IMG/VR virus record: IMGVR_UViG_3300046323_000419
Location: 1 to 64,000 of that record
Reading direction: 5' to 3' (one strand)
Length of the DNA: 64,000 nt
From: a virus
The position numbers were made by a program, and so were the translations under genes. Of the stretch, positions 7,508-13,959 are shown one piece after another. The number at the start of each line of letters is the position of its first letter. The stretch's first letter is position 1. Below the pieces are notes generated by a model. The model made no database searches, was not told the origin of the DNA, and saw nothing but the letters and a program-made list of their open reading frames with translations.

Positions 7508-7985
7508 TATTTAAATAGTTATTAAGTTCGTTATTATATGCATTTGCAGCATCTATTTCATTTGTAAATCTACCAACATATCTGTTTTTACCAGTAGTAT
7601 TAATATAAACTAAATATTTATCACTTAATTTATTTTTAGAAACTCCTGTATATTTACTTGTAGTATTTACTTTATCTTTAGAAACATTTTTTCTAAAACT
7701 AATTATTTGTAAATTTTCTAGTTTATTGTTTAATTTGTTATTATCAATATGATCTACAACTATTTTTCGATTATTTAATTTATAACCTTCAAAAAAAGTT
7801 AAACCTAATAATTGATGTACCATAACATAAACAGATTTTTTATTTTTTCTTAACGTTAGTTTTAAATATCCCGAATTATGTAAACTAGGTTTTAATATTT
7901 TATTTCTAGGACCTATAACATCTGCATTTTTATTAATTTTATAACTATTTTCAAAACCTGGTATATCATACCATTCTTCTATCAT
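7485..7985 (-). CDS. Free-standing homing endonuclease, NUMOD4-HNH-AP2 architecture
   Basis: 166 aa. The NUMOD4 start is EEWYDIPGFENSYKI. The HNH core has VHQLLG (His57) and VDHIDNNKLNN (78-87), then ENLQIIS. The C-terminal 40 residues (SKYTGVSKNKLSDKYLVYI, then a RYVGRF strand and IDAANAYN helix) are an AP2-type DNA-binding domain. Such enzymes spread by cutting alleles that lack them. The stop lies 23 nt inside the Sak4-like gene, showing a compact insertion. Confidence 0.87.
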   Translation of the reverse strand: MIEEWYDIPGFENSYKINKNADVIGPRNKILKPSLHNSGYLKLTLRKNKKSVYVMVHQLLGLTFFEGYKLNNRKIVVDHIDNNKLNNKLENLQIISFRKNVSKDKVNTTSKYTGVSKNKLSDKYLVYINTTGKNRYVGRFTNEIDAANAYNNELNNYLNNGGVTNN

Positions 7986-8014
7986 ATTTAATTTATTTAT
8001 TTGTTAATTATTAA

Positions 8015-8022
8015 CAAAGATA
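8015..8022 (-). promoter_or_regulatory. Candidate leftward promoter -7 box for the HNH gene
   Basis: TATCTTTG on the minus strand, the same -7 sequence as the rightward promoters in this window, about 30 nt upstream of the HNH start at 7985. No good -33 element is seen 19 nt further upstream, where a tandem repeat lies instead. Confidence 0.4.
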
Positions 8023-8024
8023 TA

Positions 8025-8064
8025 AATTGTTTTTAGATATTTTTAATTGTTTTTAGATATTTTT
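8025..8064. repeat. Perfect tandem repeat, two 20-nt units, upstream of the HNH gene
   Basis: AATTGTTTTTAGATATTTTT occurs at 8025-8044 and again, without a mismatch, at 8045-8064. It begins 3 nt from the -7 box at 8015-8022, on its upstream side, so it covers the -33 position. It could be an operator or activator site, or replication slippage. Confidence 0.75.
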
Positions 8065-8097
8065 ATTTTACATCTTCAATTTTTTGTATTATTCAAT

Positions 8098-8640
8098 TTA
8101 ATTATAGAAAAAATTATTAACAGAATTTTCATTATAATTTTTAAAATCCAAAGTAGATTTAATTAATGTTTTAGAAGGTTTCCAAGAATGACCCTCATTA
8201 AAATAATTACTTGTATTAATTTGAGAATAAAAATCACAAAATCGTTTTAATTTATTTCTATATTTAGATTTACCAAATTGTAATTTTTTAAAAAATACAT
8301 CATGCATTGGAATAGCTGGATTTATACTACCCAAATTTTCCCATAATAATCTAATAGTTGCACAAATTAGCATATTTTTATATTTATTACCTTGACATTT
8401 AAATTTAAAATATTCTTTCGTTATTTCAGCATTCAAATCATACATATCTGAAACATATTGAAGATAAAACATTTTATATTTTATTGTTTTTTCACAATCT
8501 AAACTATATAAACTTATGAAATCTACATTATAAATCATACTACTATAACAACTTGTATTCGTGTAAAATTTCTCAACATTATTTATTGTATAACTCCATG
8601 TTACAGGACTAGAACTTCCCCAATTATAATTTTTTTTCAT
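8098..8640 (-). CDS. Hypothetical protein between helicase and HNH genes
   Basis: 180 aa, rich in Tyr, Asn and Lys, with five Cys residues and several aromatic clusters (YKMFYLQYVSDMYDL). No recognised domain and no membrane segment. It follows the helicase gene by 6 nt, so it is likely co-transcribed with it. Confidence 0.7.
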   Translation of the reverse strand: MKKNYNWGSSSPVTWSYTINNVEKFYTNTSCYSSMIYNVDFISLYSLDCEKTIKYKMFYLQYVSDMYDLNAEITKEYFKFKCQGNKYKNMLICATIRLLWENLGSINPAIPMHDVFFKKLQFGKSKYRNKLKRFCDFYSQINTSNYFNEGHSWKPSKTLIKSTLDFKNYNENSVNNFFYN

Positions 8641-8646
8641 TTTTCA

Positions 8647-9771
8647 TTATTTTTTAATATTTTTCATAAATTCATATACTTTATTTAATTCTTCTGTATT
8701 ATTACTATGTGGTAATTCTCGAAAATAATTTACTGCACCATCAAAATATAATGGACAAATAGTTCCACCACCACCTTCACGTCCTCCTAATATTTCAAGA
8801 AATCTAATATTATCCCTAAATTTAGTTATATCATAACCCATATATTCGGGTATTTCATGCCTAAAAGGACTAAATAATCCAAGTATATAATCAAAATCAC
8901 GCTGAGTCATTTTATTATCACCTAAACCATCTAATGAAGGTTTAAGTTTATTATACTTTTTATTTTCAATACTTTCTTGAGCTTGAGCTTGTTGTTGTAC
9001 AACTACGGGAATATATTTAAATCTATTTCTAAGTTTAATTAAATAATCAGAACTAAGTTTGCCTATTGATTCATGTAAAGTCATAGGTAAACCAGTATCT
9101 CTATTTTTCTCAGGTTGAATCAATGAAACATGATCTATAATTATAATTACGTACTCCTCAGGATCGTTAGCTTTATAATAATCTTCAACTTCAATAAATA
9201 CTCCAGGTTTTGTTTCAATTTTTCTTTTAAAAATTTCACCATTTGCTAAAGCATAATCTCTAACTGTTGCATAAATTCCATATCCATTTCTAATATCGTC
9301 TATAAATTCAACAATTTCTTCAATTTTTCTAAAATAAGGTTCATATTTAGAAATTAAATTTAAATTTATTTCTGATAAAATATTATCTTCTTTACTAGAT
9401 CTTAAATCTTTAGGTGCTATTCTAATTCCTTCTTTAATATAAAGAATGTTTGAAAATGCTGATAACATTTTTTGTTCAGCAGTCATTTCTAAAGTGAAAT
9501 AGAAAATTTTTAATCTAATATCTAAACCTTTATCAATAACTTGTTGAATTGTATTATAAAGAAATAGCCAATCTGTAATTTGTGATTTACCAACTTTTGA
9601 ATTTGCAGATACTAAAATTGACTTACCTTGTTCAATACCAGGCATTTCATTTTCAAATCTAGGAAGGCCTAACGGAATAGAATTAATTTTACCTGATAAT
9701 AACCTATTTCTTTTCTCTAAAATATTTTTATAAGTTCTATCGAAAAGACTTATTTTATTTTCAATCTTCAT
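8647..9771 (-). CDS. Replicative DNA helicase, DnaB-like (SF4)
   Basis: 374 aa. It holds only the RecA-like motor domain of DnaB; the N-terminal DnaG-interaction domain of full-length DnaB is missing. Walker A is SANSKVGKSQ (55-64), the catalytic glutamate strand is YFTLEM (91-96), Walker B is VIIIIDHVSLI (208-218), motif H3 is VVVQQQAQAQE, and the C-terminal region DGLGDNKMTQRDFDYILGL precedes the GGREGGGG loop. It would unwind DNA ahead of the family B polymerase. Its ATG overlaps the end of the second HNH gene by 11 nt. Confidence 0.87.
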   Translation of the reverse strand: MKIENKISLFDRTYKNILEKRNRLLSGKINSIPLGLPRFENEMPGIEQGKSILVSANSKVGKSQITDWLFLYNTIQQVIDKGLDIRLKIFYFTLEMTAEQKMLSAFSNILYIKEGIRIAPKDLRSSKEDNILSEINLNLISKYEPYFRKIEEIVEFIDDIRNGYGIYATVRDYALANGEIFKRKIETKPGVFIEVEDYYKANDPEEYVIIIIDHVSLIQPEKNRDTGLPMTLHESIGKLSSDYLIKLRNRFKYIPVVVQQQAQAQESIENKKYNKLKPSLDGLGDNKMTQRDFDYILGLFSPFRHEIPEYMGYDITKFRDNIRFLEILGGREGGGGTICPLYFDGAVNYFRELPHSNNTEELNKVYEFMKNIKK

Positions 9772-10306
9772 AATTAGAGTATTTATCTATAATACCATAT
9801 TTTATTTGAGCATCCTTATAAGCTTTTGCAGCCCCCTCCTCTTCAAGAAAGTTTCCTAAATTATATCTAACTTTTCCTATTCTTATTCTAGCATTCCATT
9901 TTTTTACATCTTTTTTGAAATGTACTCCTGGATATTTACTAGTTTTATTGGTATTTAAATGATAATGATTAACATTCTCCCTATTAGAAACCCATTCTAA
10001 ATTAGTATAATGATTGTTTAATTTATTCCCATCAATATGATTAACTTGTTTTAAGTTAAATTCATTATATACAAAATGACTAGCTACTAATCTATGTATT
10101 TTAAATGAATAAAGTTTATTATCTTTAGTTATTCTTATTTTTAAATAACCTTTCTTTTCTAAAGAAGGAGTTAACAATCTTTCTTGGAAAAGTCGTTTAG
10201 AATTGGAAATATGAGAGATTTCTCTTTTTAATCTTTTAACATTTCCAAAATTACTTATTTCATAATATTCTTCATAACCTATTATAGGTTTATATATTTC
10301 ACTCAT
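9761..10306 (-). CDS. Free-standing homing endonuclease, NUMOD4-HNH-AP2 architecture (second copy)
   Basis: 181 aa. NUMOD4 is YKPIIGYEEYYEISNFGNVK. The HNH core has FKIHRLVA (His71) and VNHIDGNKLNN (88-98), then TNLEWVSNREN. The AP2 domain is TSKYPGVHFKKDVKKWNARI (122-141) with RYNLGNF and a following helix. It has the same domain order as the copy at 7485-7985 but is clearly divergent. It is placed directly before the helicase gene, its end overlapping the helicase start by 11 nt. Confidence 0.87.
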   Translation of the reverse strand: MSEIYKPIIGYEEYYEISNFGNVKRLKREISHISNSKRLFQERLLTPSLEKKGYLKIRITKDNKLYSFKIHRLVASHFVYNEFNLKQVNHIDGNKLNNHYTNLEWVSNRENVNHYHLNTNKTSKYPGVHFKKDVKKWNARIRIGKVRYNLGNFLEEEGAAKAYKDAQIKYGIIDKYSNYED

Positions 10307-10310
10307 TAAT

Positions 10311-10381
10311 TTATTAGTATTTTTTACTAATAATCTTTAAGTTTTTAACATTTTTTAATTTTTTAATAATTTTTAAAGATT
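10311..10381. repeat. Two AT-rich inverted repeats in the spacer upstream of the second HNH gene
   Basis: TTATTAGTA (10311-10319) pairs with TACTAATAA (10325-10333). AATCTTTAA (10332-10340) pairs with TTAAAGATT (10373-10381). They fill the whole gap between the stop at 10383 and the HNH start at 10306. Either can act as a leftward terminator for the gene at 10383 or as an mRNA stabiliser. Confidence 0.5.
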
Positions 10382-10382
10382 A

Positions 10383-10847
10383 TTAATTATTTATTTTAAC
10401 ATCTTCTTTTGTTAACCCCATTAAAGTTATAATATCATCAAATGAATGAATACCTATTCCTGATTCATCAGTTTTAATATATGATTTATTATAGTGAGCA
10501 CAATATTTAGTAACATTACTTTTATTTAAACCATAATAAAACACCCATTTATTGGCACTATCACATAAAACTAAAGATGTTTGATTATAATCATCTAAAA
10601 ACTTTTTTATAACTTTAGCGACAGATTTATTAGAAACTTGAAAATAGGTTTTACTTATTAATACAATTTCATCAAAACTTCTATATTTATTTCTAACACA
10701 TTGAAGTTCTGTAAATTCTAAATTATAATAAGTAGTATTTACAGTTCCTTTTCCAAACGGATTACTGTTAAGTCTTAATACTTTATATAAAAATGTATAT
10801 AAAGTATCTTTAGGTTCTCTAATAACATCTTTTACATATAATTTCAT
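10383..10847 (-). CDS. Hypothetical protein, paralogue of the protein at 11679
   Basis: 154 aa, no recognised domain. By eye it aligns with the product of 11679-12104: both have an N-terminal YVKD/YVRE start, an LQC/IQC motif, a helix around SKTYFQVS or TKSRFPAT, an LVLCDSANKW or LVWCDKIQKV strand and a C-terminal G-x-HS/YS-x-x-D/DY. The stop of the next upstream gene and this start share one base. Confidence 0.7.
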   Translation of the reverse strand: MKLYVKDVIREPKDTLYTFLYKVLRLNSNPFGKGTVNTTYYNLEFTELQCVRNKYRSFDEIVLISKTYFQVSNKSVAKVIKKFLDDYNQTSLVLCDSANKWVFYYGLNKSNVTKYCAHYNKSYIKTDESGIGIHSFDDIITLMGLTKEDVKINN

Positions 10848-11500
10848 TAACTATCTAAATTAGATTTATAAAATCCCCATACTTTAATTTCATTATCACT
10901 ATTGGGATTTGTTTCAGGTTCTGTATTAAAATCTGAAATTTCATTTAAAATATCAACAACTTCTTCATCTAAACCACCTCCCGTAATATTACATGACATT
11001 AAATAAATACCAGCATTAAAACCATTGTTTGATTTATTTTTAATATAATTCTTAAAATGATGTTTAATTACAGCTTTTGTTAATAATGATAAATCTTCTT
11101 CAGCATCATTTGCAGTTTCTGTAATAAAATCATAAATAATATCTATTTGATTTCCAATACCAACTACATTTTTAATACCACAGCTAAAATCATCACCATT
11201 ATTCATAATATTTAATTTATTTACAATTACAACAATTTCATTATTAAAATTAATATAAGTTGTATTTAAATTATCACTAGCGATACTATTGATTAAATCT
11301 TGTTCAGTTCTAACAATAACTGGTTCTGGTTCAGGAATAATTTCTTCTTCAACTTCTTCAAATAAGTCTTTATAATATCTGACAGTTTTATTACTGTCAT
11401 TAATAATCATTACAGTTTCACCTTCATCAATAACAACTGTATAATTATTACCTTCTGTAAGTTTATAATTCTTTGGATTTATGCAAATTAATTCTTTCAT
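10847..11500 (-). CDS. Hypothetical acidic protein
   Basis: 217 aa. A small beta-rich N-terminus (YTVVIDEGETVMIIN) is followed by an acidic proline-containing linker (EEEIIPEPEPVIV) and an alpha/beta C-terminal half ending in an acidic tail. Not recognised. It sits between the two paralogues at 10383 and 11679. Confidence 0.68.
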   Translation of the reverse strand: MKELICINPKNYKLTEGNNYTVVIDEGETVMIINDSNKTVRYYKDLFEEVEEEIIPEPEPVIVRTEQDLINSIASDNLNTTYINFNNEIVVIVNKLNIMNNGDDFSCGIKNVVGIGNQIDIIYDFITETANDAEEDLSLLTKAVIKHHFKNYIKNKSNNGFNAGIYLMSCNITGGGLDEEVVDILNEISDFNTEPETNPNSDNEIKVWGFYKSNLDS

Positions 11501-11511
11501 TTTATTTATTT

Positions 11512-11667
11512 TTATAATTTATTTAATATTTTTTGACCTTCTATTTCAGCTTCATTATACGTTTTAAAACCATCGTATGCAGAAACTACATATTGACAAC
11601 CTCTTTTAATATTATAATGAAATTTTTTATCATTTGATTGTGATATATACATAAATATTTTATCCAT
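11512..11667 (-). CDS. Small hypothetical protein
   Basis: 51 aa from the ATG at 11667, below common ORF cut-offs, in line with the same leftward gene series. The sequence KRGCQYVVSAYDGFKTYNEA suggests a single compact alpha/beta domain. It fills the gap between two longer genes on the same strand, which supports it being real. Confidence 0.5.
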   Translation of the reverse strand: MDKIFMYISQSNDKKFHYNIKRGCQYVVSAYDGFKTYNEAEIEGQKILNKL

Positions 11668-11678
11668 TTTTATAATTT

Positions 11679-12104
11679 TTATAAATTATCTTTAATTTCA
11701 TTATAATCAGCTAAACTATAACCATCTACACCTTTTTTAGTATAATGGTTTTTCATACTGTATTTGGAAATCCATTCTGCAGAAGTATTTGGGACATATT
11801 TTACAACTACTTTTTGAATTTTATCACACCAAACTAATATCACTGATTTATCTTCTTCAATTAATTCAAATAAGATTTTAACCATTGCTTTCATTGATGT
11901 AGCGGGAAATCTAGATTTAGTTAATTCCCACAATTCTGTAATACTACGACTAGCACCATCAATATTTTCACCTTTACCATTACATTGAATATTGGTAAAT
12001 TCAGGATTTTGATAAGATGGAATTCTTTTACCTGTTAAAAACTTCTTAATAAAATTTTTACGAGTTTTAGTTTTAGGAACGTCTGTTTCTCTTACGTAAA
12101 TCAT
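11679..12104 (-). CDS. Hypothetical protein, paralogue of the protein at 10383
   Basis: 141 aa. It shares the order of conserved blocks with the 154-aa protein at 10383-10847 (IQC, SITELWELTKSRFP helix, VILVWCDKIQKV strand, YSLADYNEIK end). Basic N-terminal third (KTKTRKNFIKKFLTGKR). Function unknown; the pair brackets two other small genes. Confidence 0.68.
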   Translation of the reverse strand: MIYVRETDVPKTKTRKNFIKKFLTGKRIPSYQNPEFTNIQCNGKGENIDGASRSITELWELTKSRFPATSMKAMVKILFELIEEDKSVILVWCDKIQKVVVKYVPNTSAEWISKYSMKNHYTKKGVDGYSLADYNEIKDNL

Positions 12105-12105
12105 A

Positions 12106-12288
12106 CTATCTATATTTTTTCATATCTGCAATAAATTGATTACCTTTTTCAACACCCATTCTACCTCTAATTTCAGCACCTTTTGAAAGTTGCCAAGATG
12201 ATGAATTTGTATTTCCAGAAAGCACCTCTTTTGCAAATCTTGTAGTTCTTTCTGATTTATTTTCAGATCTATTTGAATTACTTCCCAT
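12106..12288 (-). CDS. Small basic hypothetical protein
   Basis: 60 aa, rich in Ser, Asn, Arg and Gly (RSENKSERTTRFAKEVLSG, then AEIRGRMGVEKGNQFIAD). It could bind nucleic acid, but no motif proves it. One base separates it from the following gene. Confidence 0.55.
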   Translation of the reverse strand: MGSNSNRSENKSERTTRFAKEVLSGNTNSSSWQLSKGAEIRGRMGVEKGNQFIADMKKYR

Positions 12289-12296
12289 AATTTTTA

Positions 12297-12473
12297 TTAT
12301 TTTTTAAATTTTTCTTCATAAATTTCCATTAATCTACTTCTAAGTTTATCATTATCAAGCTTACCTTTAGTCATAAATTCCAATTTATTAATTCTCATTC
12401 TATTGACTAAAGGTAATACAATACTATATTGTGTATAATAACAGGTTTTTTCAAATTCTTCAAAACTAATCAT
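12297..12473 (-). CDS. Small hypothetical protein
   Basis: 58 aa starting MISFEEFEKT. An upstream in-frame ATG at 12509 exists, but the start at 12473 is preferred because it overlaps the stop of the membrane peptide gene as ATGATTAG, the arrangement seen at many junctions here. Charged C-terminal helix (RLMEIYEEKFKK). Function unknown. Confidence 0.55.
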   Translation of the reverse strand: MISFEEFEKTCYYTQYSIVLPLVNRMRINKLEFMTKGKLDNDKLRSRLMEIYEEKFKK

Positions 12474-12564
12474 TTTCACCTTTTGTTGATTCGTTCCATA
12501 AAAATCCAATTATCATAACACCTAATACAAACCCCATCAATATTCCTACAAATAATTGTTCCAT
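12466..12564 (-). CDS. Single-span membrane mini-protein
   Basis: 32 aa. Residues 4-22 (LFVGILMGFVLGVMIIGFL) are a strong transmembrane helix with a glycine pattern, followed by a short charged tail. The stop overlaps the start of the next gene by 8 nt. It is too short for many gene finders but its position and overlap make it likely real. Confidence 0.55.
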   Translation of the reverse strand: MEQLFVGILMGFVLGVMIIGFLWNESTKGEND

Positions 12565-12577
12565 ATTTTATTAATTT

Positions 12578-13162
12578 TTAACTGAGACGAGTTGTCCAAT
12601 CAGTATTATCAACTTCTTTCTCTTCAATGAAAGCACTAAGTCTAGAATCTTCTTCTTTACCATCTTTTTTATAAATGAAATAATGAGCGGCTTGAAGATA
12701 TTGATAATTATTTAATGAATTAATATAGATTTTAGCAGCTTTAAGAATATCTTCTTTGGAATAATTAGGGTTTTCTTTCATCCACCTTTCCATTTTTTCT
12801 TTACAAGCTGATGGTGATCCCATAGAGCCCACTTTAAGACCTTTCCATAGATTTCTATATTCTTCTATAAATTCATCAAAACCTTCGTTTATAACACGAT
12901 TAGATTTTTTAATAATCTTTTTCTCTTTATAATTTGAATAGTTACTATCTATTGATAAAAACTCCAATAATAATTTACCTTTTTCACGAATTATTGAATT
13001 ATCTTTAGTATTTTTTATAAATCCTTTTTCTTCTAACGATAATGCGGTTTCATCATAATCAAAAATTTCTTCTTTGCTAGATTTTATTAACAATAAAAAT
13101 TCTTCAGGAGAAATATTCTGTTCTTTTAGAAAATTTAAATCTAATATAAAAGCTTCTTTCAT
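12578..13162 (-). CDS. Winged-helix protein, possible replication organiser
   Basis: 194 aa from the start MKEAFILDL at 13162; an earlier in-frame ATG at 13186 would overlap the upstream gene. The N-terminal 80 residues have a winged-helix pattern (SPEEFLLLIKSS, then SLEEKGFIKNTKDNSIIREKG). The C-terminal part (FIEEYRNLWKGLKVGS, then ILKAAKIYINSL and YLQAAHYFIYKKDG) resembles the C-terminal domains of phage replication-organiser proteins. It lies between polymerase and helicase genes, which supports a replication role. Confidence 0.5.
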   Translation of the reverse strand: MKEAFILDLNFLKEQNISPEEFLLLIKSSKEEIFDYDETALSLEEKGFIKNTKDNSIIREKGKLLLEFLSIDSNYSNYKEKKIIKKSNRVINEGFDEFIEEYRNLWKGLKVGSMGSPSACKEKMERWMKENPNYSKEDILKAAKIYINSLNNYQYLQAAHYFIYKKDGKEEDSRLSAFIEEKEVDNTDWTTRLS

Positions 13163-13163
13163 A

Positions 13164-13421
13164 TCATTTCTTTTTAAATTGTTCAAACCAATCCCACATA
13201 CTTATTTCACCTATTCTTTCTTCAATATCAGGTGTGTAATTAGGTCTTACATCAGAGTTTTTATCATACCATTCTATAATTTTTATAAAATTTTTAACTT
13301 CTTCCTCACTATACATTCTTTTTTCTTGCCATTTAGCACCCTCACAAAAAAATGATTTATAATTTCTAAATCTTGTATTATTAAAAAATTTTTCAGTAGC
13401 TTGTTCTAATGTTTCTGTCAT
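13164..13421 (-). CDS. Small conserved phage protein with EGAKWQ and MYSEEEV motifs
   Basis: 85 aa. The FFCEGAKWQEKRMYSEEEV block (24-42) is a pattern I associate with small proteins common in Bacteroidetes phages, with no known role. The stop is one base before the preferred start of the next gene. Confidence 0.65.
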   Translation of the reverse strand: MTETLEQATEKFFNNTRFRNYKSFFCEGAKWQEKRMYSEEEVKNFIKIIEWYDKNSDVRPNYTPDIEERIGEISMWDWFEQFKKK

Positions 13422-13493
13422 TTCTTTTTAGTTAAATTAATTACAATCATAGCCATAATAAAGAAGAATAATACTATACCTCATATATTATTA

Positions 13494-13679
13494 CTAATCA
13501 TAATCTTCAATTAAATCTTCATTAATAGATAGTAGAAAATCTTCTTCAGTTTCTTCAGATATTACACCTGTACCATCACATAATGTACAAGTTTGATATT
13601 CAAATCCTTTTTTACCATTAGTTTTAGGAATCATCACATTTGTTGCTCCTATACATTTAGTGCATAATTTAGTTTTCAT
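13494..13679 (-). CDS. DnaJ-type zinc-finger mini-protein
   Basis: 61 aa from MKTKLC at 13679, the ATG next to the zinc domain; a longer frame to 13721 is not needed. Two knuckles, CTKCIGA (6-12) and CTLCDGTG (31-38), form the CxxC(x)G...CxxCxGxG pattern of the DnaJ cysteine-rich domain. An acidic tail follows. It probably binds one zinc ion. A second protein of this type lies at 27214-27354. Confidence 0.6.
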   Translation of the reverse strand: MKTKLCTKCIGATNVMIPKTNGKKGFEYQTCTLCDGTGVISEETEEDFLLSINEDLIEDYD

Positions 13680-13686
13680 ATTTTTA

Positions 13687-13770
13687 TTATTTTTTTCTAC
13701 AGTTACATAATGAATTATCACCTTTACAAATGTTACACATCCAATACATATATTTAATAATTGTTTTCAT
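13687..13770 (-). CDS. Possible Cys-rich mini-protein
   Basis: 27 aa from 13770 with four cysteines in CNIC...CNC (12-15 and 22-24), which could chelate one metal ion. The gene overlaps the end of the 13754-13957 gene by 17 nt and ends just before the zinc mini-protein. The length makes this tentative. Confidence 0.35.
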   Translation of the reverse strand: MKTIIKYMYWMCNICKGDNSLCNCRKK

Positions 13771-13957
13771 AATATTCTATTTTATTTGATTCGATTTCCC
13801 ACGATTCTTGATTAATTTCTAAATAATCCATAACCTGATGAATAGTTACATCCATTTCTAAATCTTCTTGAATTTTCTCAGATATTAATATTGGATTAGT
13901 AATTTGATGTTGTTCCATGACAAGATCTATTGCAAAAACGTATTCTGGTTTAGTCAT
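13754..13957 (-). CDS. Small helix-turn-helix-like protein
   Basis: 67 aa, acidic. The segment ITNPILISEKIQEDLEMDV (19-37) followed by TIHQVMDYLEI has the spacing of a helix-turn-helix, in which the second helix would read DNA. It follows the polymerase start region by 2 nt. A regulatory role is a guess. Confidence 0.5.
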   Translation of the reverse strand: MTKPEYVFAIDLVMEQHQITNPILISEKIQEDLEMDVTIHQVMDYLEINQESWEIESNKIEYYENNY

Positions 13958-13959
13958 AA

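Noticed and set aside
13418-13480. Hydrophobic peptide GIVLFFFIMAMIVINLTKKK ending in a TGA that overlaps the ATG at 13421
   Set aside because: The frame has an in-frame stop just upstream and no ATG, GTG or TTG before the hydrophobic part; only a 12-codon ATG version is possible.
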